A DNA stretch of 64,000 nt from positions 147,048 to 211,047 of the forward strand of contig CANMVY010000002.1 in the NCBI GenBank assembly GCA_947501265.1, read 5' to 3'. The notes under the pieces are model-generated. The model saw only the letters and a list, made by a program, of their open reading frames with translations. It had not been told where the DNA came from and made no database searches. The stretch comes from Bacteroidota bacterium (lineage in GTDB: Bacteria; Bacteroidota; Bacteroidia; UBA7662; CANHCV01). The translations under genes were made by a program, and so were the position numbers. Below, one piece after another: positions 1-7,938 of this stretch (position 1 is the first letter of the stretch; each line of letters starts with the position of its first letter).

Positions 1-1
1 C

Positions 2-712
2 GTGAAGCAAGCCATTCAACCTACTGAAACGTTGTTCGTGGTGGATTCCATGACGGGGCAAGATGCGGTAAATACCGCAAAAGCATTCCATGATCGTTTG
101 AATTTCGACGGGGTTATTTTAACCAAATTGGATGGAGATACCCGCGGTGGAGCGGCGCTTACGATTTCTTTTACGGTAGGCAAGCCCATCAAATTCGTTG
201 GAACCGGCGAGAAGATGGAAGCGTTGGATGTTTTCCATCCCGACCGAATGGCCAACCGAATTTTGGGAATGGGCGATGTGGTTTCGTTGGTAGAACGGGC
301 GCAAGAAGCTTATTCGGATGAGGAAGCCAAGAAATTGGAAGCCAAATTGCGGAAGAACCAATTCGATTTCAACGACTTTTTTGAACAAATTCAGCAAATC
401 AAAAAGATGGGGAACATCAAGGATTTGATGGGAATGATTCCAGGCGTTGGCAAAGCCATGAAAGATTTACCGGTTGACAACGACGCGTTTAAATCGGTTG
501 AAGCGATCATTCAAAGCATGACTCCGGAAGAACGCCGCAAACCAGAAATTTTGAGTGGAAGTCGCCGCAAGCGCATTGCCCGCGGAAGTGGATATGACAT
601 TCAGCGTGTAAATCAATTGATTAAGCAATTTGAAGACATGCAGAAGATGATGAAAATGATGAATAAAATGGGCAAAGGCGGTAAAGGGATGAAAATGCCT
701 TTTGGCTTTTGA
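2..712 (+). CDS. ffh: Signal recognition particle protein Ffh, C-terminal part (5' end outside window)
   Basis: Ffh is the GTPase protein of the signal recognition particle; with 4.5S RNA it binds signal sequences on ribosomes and delivers them to FtsY, which is also in this window at 34793-35746. The visible 236 residues cover the end of the G domain, with the guanine-specificity motif TKLDGD followed by GGAAL, and the whole M domain. The M domain carries the RNA-binding GSRRKRIARGSG segment and ends in a methionine-rich stretch (MQKMMKMMNKMG). The reading frame is open from the first base, so the first visible GTG is unlikely to be the start and the gene is simply cut. It ends 51 bases before rpsP, whose promoter overlaps its stop codon. 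Confidence 0.96.
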   Translation: MKQAIQPTETLFVVDSMTGQDAVNTAKAFHDRLNFDGVILTKLDGDTRGGAALTISFTVGKPIKFVGTGEKMEALDVFHPDRMANRILGMGDVVSLVERAQEAYSDEEAKKLEAKLRKNQFDFNDFFEQIQQIKKMGNIKDLMGMIPGVGKAMKDLPVDNDAFKSVEAIIQSMTPEERRKPEILSGSRRKRIARGSGYDIQRVNQLIKQFEDMQKMMKMMNKMGKGGKGMKMPFGF

Positions 713-737
713 TAATAAAAATCTTTTCTTACCTTTG
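707..737 (+). promoter_or_regulatory. Promoter of rpsP (Bacteroidota -33/-7 type)
   Basis: TTTTG at 707-711 is followed after 18 bases by TACCTTTG at 730-737, matching the Bacteroidota consensus TTTG-N19-TAnnTTTG. The -33 element overlaps the ffh stop codon. The rpsP start codon lies 26 bases further on. Confidence 0.8.
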
Positions 738-763
738 CACCTCACTTAAAACAAACCTTTACA

Positions 764-1558
764 ATGTCTGTAAAAATTCGTTTACAACGCCACGGCCGGA
801 AAGCTAGTCCTTTCTACTATATCGTGGCTTCCGACGCACGTTCACCACGTGATGGTCGTTTCATCGAGAAAATCGGTTCTTACAATCCGGTTACTGTTCC
901 TGCTACCATTGAATTGAACGTTGATCGTGCAGTTTATTGGTTAGGTGTTGGAGCTCAACCGACCGATTCCGCCCGTGGAATTCTATCCCACAAAGGCGCT
1001 ATGTACAAAAAGCACTTGTTGCGTGGAGTATCGAAAGGTGCATTCACCATGGAAGTTGCTGAAAAAATGTTCCAAGAGTGGTTGGATTCCAAAGGCACTT
1101 CACTTGATCAAGCGAAGAAAGCCAAGGACGACAAAGCTGCGAAGGCGCGTACTGTTCAATTGGCTGCTGAAGCCAAGGTTGCTGCTGAAAAAGCGGCTGC
1201 TATTGCTGCGAAAAACGCTCCAGTTGTAGAAGAAGTTGCCGAGGAAGCTGCTGAAGAAGTTGCTGTTGAAGAAACAGTTGCTGAAGCTCCTGCTGTTGCT
1301 GAAGAGGCTCCGGCTGCTGAAGAGGCTCCGGCTGCTGAAGAAGCTCCCGCTGCTGAAGAAGCCCCCGCTACTGAAGCTCCTGCTGCTGAAGAGGCTCCTG
1401 CTGCTGAAGAAGCTCCCGCAGCTGAAGAGGCTCCTGCTGCTGAAGAAGCTCCCGCAGTTGAAGAAGCTCCCGCTACTGAAGAGGCTCCCGCTACTGAAGA
1501 GGCTCCTGCTGCTGAAGCTCCTGCCACAGAAGAAGGCGAAGCTCCTGCTGCTGAGTAA
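764..1558 (+). CDS. rpsP: 30S ribosomal protein S16 with long Ala/Glu/Pro-rich C-terminal tail
   Basis: S16 is an early-assembly protein of the small ribosomal subunit that binds 16S rRNA. Residues 1-about 85 are canonical ([13 protein letters not shown], then [20 protein letters not shown] and GAQPTDS). Typical S16 is 80-90 residues, but this one has 264. Residues 86-150 form a Lys/Ala-rich helix-like extension, and residues 172-264 consist of about fifteen EAP-containing repeats. A shorter Ala-rich extension is common in Bacteroidota S16; this tail is strongly acidic and repetitive. The gene has its own promoter (707-737) and terminator (1583-1610). rimM and trmD, frequent partners elsewhere, do not follow. 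Confidence 0.97.
   Translation: MSVKIRLQRHGRKASPFYYIVASDARSPRDGRFIEKIGSYNPVTVPATIELNVDRAVYWLGVGAQPTDSARGILSHKGAMYKKHLLRGVSKGAFTMEVAEKMFQEWLDSKGTSLDQAKKAKDDKAAKARTVQLAAEAKVAAEKAAAIAAKNAPVVEEVAEEAAEEVAVEETVAEAPAVAEEAPAAEEAPAAEEAPAAEEAPATEAPAAEEAPAAEEAPAAEEAPAAEEAPAVEEAPATEEAPATEEAPAAEAPATEEGEAPAAE
1277..1555 (+). repeat. In-frame tandem repeats encoding the AEEAPA-type tail of S16
   Basis: The unit is about 18 bases and encodes variants of AEEAPA, with occasional 15-base units ([10 protein letters not shown]) that keep frame. About fifteen EAP cores are present. Synonymous variation (gct/gcc/gca, gaa/gag) shows that the copies are not freshly amplified. Loss or gain of whole units would keep the protein in frame. 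Confidence 0.9.
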
Positions 1559-1582
1559 TATAAAAAATTCAGAATTAACGAA

Positions 1583-1610
1583 GCCCCTACCAAATGGTAG
1601 GGGCTTTTTC
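1583..1610 (+). terminator. Rho-independent terminator of rpsP
   Basis: GCCCCTACC (1583-1591), a four-base loop, and GGTAGGGGC (1596-1604) form a perfect 9-bp stem followed by TTTTTC. It lies 24 bases after the rpsP stop. Confidence 0.92.
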
Positions 1611-1672
1611 TTTGTATTCCATCAACAGAACTTTTCTTTCGACTAAATTTCAATTTTTCCTATCTTTAACGC

Positions 1673-2875
1673 ATGGGAGAAATCCAAAATCAAGAAAACA
1701 TCCTTTTAATTTTTCAAAAAATCATCGAGCAAGAGAGCAAAACTTCAACGTATAAGTTTGCCCTTCTACGCGCTGTAATTGATCTCATAACCGCTCAATC
1801 GCCCCATATCGAAGATCGCGCTACACATGTGGCTATTCCAGTGCAATTAGTCAGCGATAAATGGTTGTTTTATTATTGGGATTTGATCGCTGAAAATTAT
1901 TCCCAAATTCATTCTGGGAGAAATTTAGCCTTTGAAGAACAACTTCGGGAATTACAAAAAAACCATTCCATTCAAAACTATTGGGATTTTAAACAAGAGT
2001 TTCAGAAACCAAATTATTCAGAAGAATTGAAGGAACGTTTTGTATCCCTGGCAAAGGGTTTAAACGAAACCATCCTAAAAAATCCAGTTAAATATATTGG
2101 TACCTCCATGGGGAAAGGGTATAATTCTTTGTTTCAGGTGGAAGCAGGGAAAGCTATTCGAGGAAATAGGATTACTGGTTATTTTGATTTACTTCTAAAT
2201 TCACCTAAAATTCTACTTGAAAAATCGTATTTCGAAGGACTTAAAGTGTACGGAGGTTTGCTTTCGGGATCCAATTCAATCATCATGAATTGGGTGGATT
2301 TCATGCAGAATAAATCCTTAAAAGGGCCTCTAAAATCAAAAAAAGAAGAAACCATTGCTAATGAAGATTTGGCCGTTTATGCTAGAAGATCTCCACTAGA
2401 TTTATTGTTGCAAAGCGCTTTGGTTGAAAGACAAACTGCATCAATCAGAAATTTTTGGTCGCAAAAAATGAAGAATGGGCATTCCGTTTTCTGCACTTGG
2501 TCTGGAGAACCCATTAAAAAAGTTGATGATTTGGCTATTGACCACGCTATCCCGTTTTCGGTGTTGTTCAATAACGATTATTGGAATTTAGTGCCCGCAA
2601 AAAACAGTGTCAATTCAAAAAAAAGCGATAAAATACTGTCCAAACAACAGCTTTCCAATTCAAAATCACGCCTTTTATCCATCTGGAAAGAATATCAATC
2701 CACAACAGAATTGGCCCCAATTTTTCTTTCTCAATGTCAAATTTCCCTCACGAAGGATACCGAAATCTCCTTGGAAAAACTCTTCGACAAATTCCTGAAA
2801 ATCAATGAAGGCTTTGTTGATTTAAGAGGGATGGAAAGTTGGAATTTTTCCAAGGAAGCAGAAAATATCAATTGA
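1673..2875 (+). CDS. HNH endonuclease domain protein
   Basis: A 400-residue protein with a C-terminal HNH nuclease core at about residues 271-320: CTWSGEP (C274), AIDHAIPFS with the candidate general base His291, NDYWNLVPA with Asn305, then NSVNSKKSD. This matches the D-H...N-L...N-x-x-K pattern of HNH enzymes, but there is no second CxxC, so no zinc knuckle is evident. The N-terminal 270 residues contain a helical segment (YKFALLRAVIDLI) of the kind seen in HNH proteins of unknown specificity; I do not recognise a named domain. There is no methyltransferase or helicase partner next to it. The gene is a monocistron between two terminators. A weak TATCTTTA (1661-1668) may be its -7 box. Restriction or defence is possible but not shown. 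Confidence 0.8.
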   Translation: MGEIQNQENILLIFQKIIEQESKTSTYKFALLRAVIDLITAQSPHIEDRATHVAIPVQLVSDKWLFYYWDLIAENYSQIHSGRNLAFEEQLRELQKNHSIQNYWDFKQEFQKPNYSEELKERFVSLAKGLNETILKNPVKYIGTSMGKGYNSLFQVEAGKAIRGNRITGYFDLLLNSPKILLEKSYFEGLKVYGGLLSGSNSIIMNWVDFMQNKSLKGPLKSKKEETIANEDLAVYARRSPLDLLLQSALVERQTASIRNFWSQKMKNGHSVFCTWSGEPIKKVDDLAIDHAIPFSVLFNNDYWNLVPAKNSVNSKKSDKILSKQQLSNSKSRLLSIWKEYQSTTELAPIFLSQCQISLTKDTEISLEKLFDKFLKINEGFVDLRGMESWNFSKEAENIN

Positions 2876-2895
2876 TCGAAAAAATGATCTCCCAC

Positions 2896-2926
2896 AAAAA
2901 ATCCCGCCGAAGCGGGATTTTTTTTA
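2896..2926. terminator. Bidirectional terminator between convergent genes
   Basis: ATCCCGC (2901-2907), loop CGAA, GCGGGAT (2912-2918), with an A-run before and a T-run after. It can end both the HNH gene (plus) and the DUF4139 gene (minus, stop at 2937). Confidence 0.93.
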
Positions 2927-2936
2927 TTACGTCATC

Positions 2937-4565
2937 TTAATTTCCGAATTGGACTTGCTTGCCCTTGGGGTATTTCACGGAATAAATCAATCGGACTTTT
3001 TTCGATTCATTGGCTTTCAACGCTACCGACCAATGAACTTCACCCAAATCTTTATTCAACGTAGCGCCGGTTAATTCACTTTGCTCCACCTCAATTTCGG
3101 CATTTCTGGAAATTGGAATCTGATCGAAAAGTTGAACATTCACCGATTCTGAATTATTGTTTCGAAGGGTAATTTCGTAACCATAGGTTTCCTTGATGGT
3201 CAATCCTAAGATCTTTTTCTCCTTAAAATCATTCAATTGAATACGATTAACACTCATTTTTTGATCTTTACCCAACGAAATGGCCAAGGTATCGGTTACC
3301 GCTGTTGGATCAAAAAAGGTATTGCCAATGTAGCTCCCATCAATGAACAAATTCACCAACCCAGGCGTCAAATTGTATTGACCCCAATCGGTAATTTTAG
3401 CCATCAAAAACACCTGGTTTCTAAGTTTTGGAATACTCACGTAATCCATGGTACAAGGTAGCTCATAATCCATCACGGGAACAACGGTAGCTTTTCCACC
3501 ATGGCGAATCGTTTGAGGCAATGAAATGGTATATTCCGCATTCAATTGATTCTGGCTAACTTCTACTTTATACTCGTACTTCTTATCAGCATCATCCATC
3601 ACCATGGCCACATCCATTTCAGCCCTTGCAGCAGGAGCAGCATTGAGTCGTTTTACCCGAACATTTTCCAGCATTTCCTTTCCACCGTAAGTTCCATAAA
3701 CAGGAGGCGTGTAAAAATTGACGAACATGGGTGATAGGATTGGCAACTGATGGTCGGTTTCTCCCAAAGAAGTAGAGATTTTCAGTTGAACATCTTTCCA
3801 ATCTACCCCAGTGGATTGATCCACCTGAGCACGAAAATTCAATTGAATCTTTCCATCTCGTCCGTCTTTCCTTAAATCGTACACCGGTTGCCAACTGGCT
3901 TGCTGCATTCGGAAATTCAAAGTAATATTGGATTTATTCGCCACTTTAGACAAAACCGAAAGAATAACCACGCCCGAAACCTTACTGTGAACGTTATTCC
4001 ATTCATTAATCTGGTTTTGAAGGTTGTTTTTTCTCAAATTTATTTTATTGATTTGAAGATCAACCTCGTACATCAATCGCTTGATTTCATTTCCTTTAGA
4101 ACGCGTCACCTCCAACAGTGCTCGCAACTCGGTAGGCGACATTCCATTTTGAGTGGATCCCAGTTTTTGGTTGTTTTTCAACGTTTGTTCTTCCAATTCC
4201 AACACGTTTCGCTGGTCGTTCAACTGGCGAATTTGCCAATCTAAACCAACGATGGAATCTTGGTATTGATTGATTTTGGATTCCTTCACCGGCGTAAAGT
4301 AATCTTTCTCAAAAGTTACCCCTAATAACGTAGCTCCACCTTCGATTTTGGCTTGAATGGAGTTCTCTGTTATTTCAGCGGGAAGATTGGTAATTCGAAT
4401 TTCTGACCTCCCCTCGCCTACTTGGGCCGTTGTTTTATAAAACATTTGACACCCAGAACGGAAAACGGTTACAGAGGTTAATTCGGAGGTGACTTTTACG
4501 GTGTTTTCTGCTTTACTTAATAAAGAAACAAAAACAGCTGCGGCAATGAGAATGGTGGATTTCAT
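2937..4565 (-). CDS. Secreted DUF4140/DUF4139 (MuiA-like) protein
   Basis: A 542-residue exported protein. The start was set at MKSTILIAAAVFVSLL, which gives a clear signal peptide; the open frame continues upstream to 4817 but that part overlaps the M1 peptidase gene and has no signal character. Residues about 25-125 look like the DUF4140 N-terminal domain (SVTVFRSGCQ, ITNLPAEIT, LGVTFEKDYF), residues about 125-215 are a coiled coil, and the rest is the beta-rich DUF4139 domain (ASWQPVYDLR, GVDWKDVQL, STSLGETDHQLP). The family is often annotated mucoidy inhibitor MuiA-like; its biochemical role is unknown. It is the last gene of a minus-strand series with the M1 peptidase and HupE-like genes, separated from the peptidase by a 59-base gap containing a hairpin. 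Confidence 0.86.
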   Translation of the reverse strand: MKSTILIAAAVFVSLLSKAENTVKVTSELTSVTVFRSGCQMFYKTTAQVGEGRSEIRITNLPAEITENSIQAKIEGGATLLGVTFEKDYFTPVKESKINQYQDSIVGLDWQIRQLNDQRNVLELEEQTLKNNQKLGSTQNGMSPTELRALLEVTRSKGNEIKRLMYEVDLQINKINLRKNNLQNQINEWNNVHSKVSGVVILSVLSKVANKSNITLNFRMQQASWQPVYDLRKDGRDGKIQLNFRAQVDQSTGVDWKDVQLKISTSLGETDHQLPILSPMFVNFYTPPVYGTYGGKEMLENVRVKRLNAAPAARAEMDVAMVMDDADKKYEYKVEVSQNQLNAEYTISLPQTIRHGGKATVVPVMDYELPCTMDYVSIPKLRNQVFLMAKITDWGQYNLTPGLVNLFIDGSYIGNTFFDPTAVTDTLAISLGKDQKMSVNRIQLNDFKEKKILGLTIKETYGYEITLRNNNSESVNVQLFDQIPISRNAEIEVEQSELTGATLNKDLGEVHWSVALKANESKKVRLIYSVKYPKGKQVQFGN

Positions 4566-4586
4566 AAATAAACTTTTTACCAAGAC

Positions 4587-4618
4587 GAAGGCGCCTGGGA
4601 ATTTCCACAAGCGCCTTC
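4587..4618 (-). other. Intergenic hairpin between M1 peptidase and DUF4139 gene
   Basis: GAAGGCGC (4587-4594) and GCGCCTTC (4611-4618) are perfect inverted copies around 16 bases that themselves can pair (TGGGAA/TTTCCA). No T-run follows on the minus strand, so it resembles an attenuating or mRNA-stabilising hairpin more than a classic terminator. Confidence 0.55.
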
Positions 4619-4624
4619 CATTTT

Positions 4625-6898
4625 TTATTTTCCTTTCATGGGATTCATCGGAGAATCGTATTTCATGATCTCGAAATGTTCGGTCTCCAATATTCTCGGA
4701 AACGCGTTGTTGTCGGTATCGGTATCGCAGGTTTCCAACAACGGATCGAAAACAAAACGCTTCACCGGTTTTTCGGTTACCAAAACCTTGTTGCATTTGT
4801 TTTCGTTTTTCAACCACACCTCCACCGGAAAACGTCGAATTTCCTTGGTTCCATCCTCATACTGCAATTCAACAATCAACGGAGTGACCAATCCTCCAAC
4901 ATTTTCAAACGTAAGTTGGTAGTAATGCATGGATGATTTCAAGAACTTCTTGTCTTCCTCGCTCAGTCCATTCACAAAATTGCTGTACTTCCTTTCATCC
5001 TCGGCGGTTACCTTCAATGGGTCGTAGCTGTTGTAAAAATCCAATAATTCGGGCTTCAATTCCACGTACGCTTTTTCGATGTCTTTCTTGTTTCTTTCTT
5101 TAGAAATATCGATGGGCTGCCCATCTTTTTCAGACTTTTTAAAGCCTTTCTCGGCAGCCGGACTTTGGTCACTCAAAGCCAAATGCTTCACCGAGGTTAG
5201 ATCAACATCCACCCGATCGGTGGTATAGAACCAACCGTGCCAAAACCAATCCAAATCAACGGCAGAGGCATCCTCCATGGTACGGAAGAAATCGCTTGGA
5301 GATGGATGTTTAAAGGCCCAACGGCGGCAATATTCTTTGAAGGCAAAATCGAACAACTCGCGTCCCATCACCGTTTCACGAAGGATATTCAGGGCCGTTG
5401 CCGGTTTGCCGTAAGCGTTGTTTCCAAACTGAAGCAAGCTTTCCGAATTCATCATGATGGGCGACTGCATGTTCTTGGGGCTGCGCATGTAATCGGTTAA
5501 GTTGCGGGCGGGGCCTCGGCTACTGGGGTAATTGCGATCCCACTCTTGTTCAGCTAAATACTGAACGAAAGTATTGAGACCTTCGTCCATCCACGTCCAT
5601 TGGCGCTCATCGCTGTTGATGATCATGGGGAAGAAGTTGTGTCCCACTTCGTGGATGATCACGCTAATTAATCCGTATTTGCGGCGTTCGGAGTACGTTC
5701 CATCTTTATCGGGGCGGGCACCGTTGAAGGAAATCATGGGATATTCCATCCCGCCCACCGGACCGTTGGCTGAAATAGCCACCGGATACGGATAATCGAT
5801 GGTGAATTTGGAGTAAATGCGCACGGTGTGGGCAACGGCTTCGGTGGAGTATTTTCCCCAAAGTGGGTTGGCTTCCGGTGGGTAGGCCGACATGCAAAGT
5901 ACATTCCGTGAGCCAAGTTTAACGCCCATGCCATCCCAAATGTATCGTCGGGAAGAGGCGAAGGCAAAATCGCGTACATTTTTAGCCTCGAACACCCACG
6001 TCTTTTCCGAGGTGGAACGTCCGTCTTGAATATTGGCTTTTGCTTCTTCTTCGGTTACGATCAAGGTTGGGCGATCGGCCACTCGTGCTGCTTCCAATCG
6101 TTTTTGTTGGGTGGCGCTAAGGACAGATGATGCATTGCGCAACTCCCCGGTAGCCACTACGATGTGATCGGAAGGAACGGTGATTTCTACTTTGTAATCG
6201 CCGAAATTGAGGGTAAACTCACCAGAACCAAGGAATTGCTTGTGCTGCCAACCTACGTTATCGGAATAAACACAAAGGCGTGGGAACCATTGAGCCATTT
6301 CGAAAATGTAATTGCTATCGGATTCAAAAAATTCGATGGCACCTCGGCCGCCTGCGAAACGGGCATCATTCAATTTGTGCTTCCAAGCAATTTGAAATGA
6401 AAAATCACCTTTTGAAGCTAATCCGCTAGGCAAATCTACCCGCATCATAGTTTCGTTGACGGTATATTTTAGCTTTTTCCCAGAAGCATCGGTTACCGAA
6501 AGAATATCGCATCCTCCTTCAAAAGAAGGTTTAGCCATTCTTTTTAAATTCCCAACATCGTTCTTATTATCCAATGTTCCATTCCGCATTTGGGTAGATG
6601 TGTTGGCATTTCGGTAGATGTTTTGATCCAACTGCAACCACAAATAGGTTAACCGATCTGGAGAGTTGTTGTGGTAGGTGATGGTTTCCTTCCCTTCCAA
6701 CATCAGTTGGGCCTCGTTGATTCGAACCTGAATGTGGTAATCCACTTTTTGCTGCCAATAGTTGGCCCCTGGGGCTCCACTGGCGTTTCGGGTGGAGGAA
6801 GGAGTGGGCCACTCTTCTTCCAATTGCTTAAATTTTGAGCGTTCTTGCCCAAATACGACGCCTACAAAGGCCATTGCAAAGAAAAATATTTTCTTCAT
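4625..6898 (-). CDS. M1 family zinc metallopeptidase, exported
   Basis: A 757-residue protein with signal peptide MKKIFFFAMAFVGVVFG. The M1 hallmarks are in place: substrate-binding GGMEYP (the GxMEN-type loop) and the zinc site HEVGH (His416, Glu417, His420) with the third ligand Glu439 in WMDEGLN, exactly the HExxH-18-E spacing. An N-terminal beta-domain precedes the thermolysin-like domain. It is predicted to hydrolyse peptides from the N terminus in the periplasm or at the cell surface. The start is three bases after the stop of the HupE/UreJ-like gene, so the two are co-transcribed. The same gene grouping (M1 peptidase, HupE/UreJ, DUF6702) recurs in Bacteroidota. Confidence 0.93.
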   Translation of the reverse strand: MKKIFFFAMAFVGVVFGQERSKFKQLEEEWPTPSSTRNASGAPGANYWQQKVDYHIQVRINEAQLMLEGKETITYHNNSPDRLTYLWLQLDQNIYRNANTSTQMRNGTLDNKNDVGNLKRMAKPSFEGGCDILSVTDASGKKLKYTVNETMMRVDLPSGLASKGDFSFQIAWKHKLNDARFAGGRGAIEFFESDSNYIFEMAQWFPRLCVYSDNVGWQHKQFLGSGEFTLNFGDYKVEITVPSDHIVVATGELRNASSVLSATQQKRLEAARVADRPTLIVTEEEAKANIQDGRSTSEKTWVFEAKNVRDFAFASSRRYIWDGMGVKLGSRNVLCMSAYPPEANPLWGKYSTEAVAHTVRIYSKFTIDYPYPVAISANGPVGGMEYPMISFNGARPDKDGTYSERRKYGLISVIIHEVGHNFFPMIINSDERQWTWMDEGLNTFVQYLAEQEWDRNYPSSRGPARNLTDYMRSPKNMQSPIMMNSESLLQFGNNAYGKPATALNILRETVMGRELFDFAFKEYCRRWAFKHPSPSDFFRTMEDASAVDLDWFWHGWFYTTDRVDVDLTSVKHLALSDQSPAAEKGFKKSEKDGQPIDISKERNKKDIEKAYVELKPELLDFYNSYDPLKVTAEDERKYSNFVNGLSEEDKKFLKSSMHYYQLTFENVGGLVTPLIVELQYEDGTKEIRRFPVEVWLKNENKCNKVLVTEKPVKRFVFDPLLETCDTDTDNNAFPRILETEHFEIMKYDSPMNPMKGK

Positions 6899-6901
6899 CG
6901 G

Positions 6902-7495
6902 TTAAAATATCAAGTTAAATAAACACATTCCTATTCCTATTCCAGAAACCACCAAAACCAGCTCTCGGTTTTTATTGGGAGCCAACGAGTTGAAAATGGT
7001 CGTCAATACCAAGATCGACAGAACACCCACCAATTGAGCTGCTTCTAATCCTATTCCAAAACCAAGCACGCTAAAAAACATCCCATCCTGAGGCAACATG
7101 CTTCCTACCTCAGAACCAAAAGCCAAACCGTGCAACAAACCAAAAATCAATGGAAAGATGACTATCCATGCGTTGTTTTTCCCATTCCATTGAAAAATAT
7201 TTCCAAAGGCTGAAAAAAGTATGGTCAGAATAATTCCCGTCTCAATCCAAGAAAACCGAAAGGAATCCGGAAAAAAAGCACATAAGAAAAGGGTGATGGT
7301 GTGACCTAACGTAAACAAGGAAACTGCCAACAGCCATTTCTTCCAATCTTGAAATTCGAAAGGTAGCATTAGGATGATTAAAAACATCCAATGGTCCCAC
7401 GATGAGAAATTCATCAGGTGATGCCATCCAACGAAAAAGTAAGTTTGAAGGTTTTCCAAGAATTGGTTGATTGGAAGGTGAAAAATAGGAAACAA
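6902..7495 (-). CDS. HupE/UreJ-like integral membrane protein
   Basis: About 185-197 residues with five to six hydrophobic helices. The family signature appears near the N terminus, where GWHHLMNFSSWDHWMFL corresponds to the GxxHxxxxxDH motif of HupE/UreJ transporters, and a second histidine-bearing helix follows (FGLLHGLAFG). The family is linked to nickel or related metal uptake, but in Bacteroidota the substrate is unproven and no urease or hydrogenase is nearby. No ATG is available near the start: 7495 is TTG, and a second TTG at 7459 would begin 12 residues before the motif, which fits the family better. The divergent DUF6702 gene starts only 17 bases away. Confidence 0.82.
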   Translation of the reverse strand: MFPIFHLPINQFLENLQTYFFVGWHHLMNFSSWDHWMFLIILMLPFEFQDWKKWLLAVSLFTLGHTITLFLCAFFPDSFRFSWIETGIILTILFSAFGNIFQWNGKNNAWIVIFPLIFGLLHGLAFGSEVGSMLPQDGMFFSVLGFGIGLEAAQLVGVLSILVLTTIFNSLAPNKNRELVLVVSGIGIGMCLFNLIF

Positions 7496-7512
7496 TTTTT
7501 GAACTTCGCACC

Positions 7513-7938
7513 ATGTTTTGGACTTTCCTTGTACTCCTTTTTAATTTCCACCCGGTTCATCTCAGCATAGCCGAGTTGAAACCATCGGAAAAATCGATGA
7601 AAGGCACCCTCAAAGTGTTTGCCGACGATTGGGAGTCTGCAGTGGGTGCCCAAGAAAAAGATGCCAATTTTAGATCAAAAAGCGAGCTTTACTTGCAAAA
7701 AAACTTCTATTTGGCGCATGGGAAAAAGAAAATTGTTCCTGTAGTTCTCGGAAGTAAATCCATCAATACCCAACAATTGGTTTTCTCCATTGAATTTAAA
7801 AATGCGAATTCGGTAAAAGGAGAAATCCACAATACCGTGCTTTTGGACCTGTTCGAGGACCAACAGAATTTGGTGCATTGGGGAAAGAAAAGTTTCGGAT
7901 TTACGCCCGTAAAAACCGTTGAAAAATTATTGCCATGA
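7513..7938 (+). CDS. DUF6702 family small exported protein
   Basis: A 141-residue protein with a short hydrophobic N terminus followed by HPVHLSIAEL, the conserved N-terminal motif of the DUF6702 family. The remainder is a predicted beta-sandwich (LKVFADDWESAV, VFSIEFKNANSV, VHWGKKSFGFTP). Function unknown. The gene diverges from the HupE-like gene with 17 bases between starts, and its last four bases (ATGA) overlap the start of the deaminase-like gene. GAACTTCGCACC immediately upstream (7501-7512) resembles the TAnnTTTGCACC type of -7 box, which would make the mRNA almost leaderless. Confidence 0.8.
   Translation: MFWTFLVLLFNFHPVHLSIAELKPSEKSMKGTLKVFADDWESAVGAQEKDANFRSKSELYLQKNFYLAHGKKKIVPVVLGSKSINTQQLVFSIEFKNANSVKGEIHNTVLLDLFEDQQNLVHWGKKSFGFTPVKTVEKLLP

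Noticed and set aside
1156-1653. Long minus-strand open frame opposite rpsP (Ala/Ser/Gly repeats)
   Set aside because: It is the complement of the EAP repeat region; repeated GAA/GCT codons keep the opposite strand free of stops. Composition is artefactual, and S16 is certain.
4566-4817. N-terminal extension of the DUF4139 protein to 626 residues
   Set aside because: The extra part overlaps the 3' end of the M1 peptidase gene, has no signal peptide, and hides the clear signal sequence starting at 4565.
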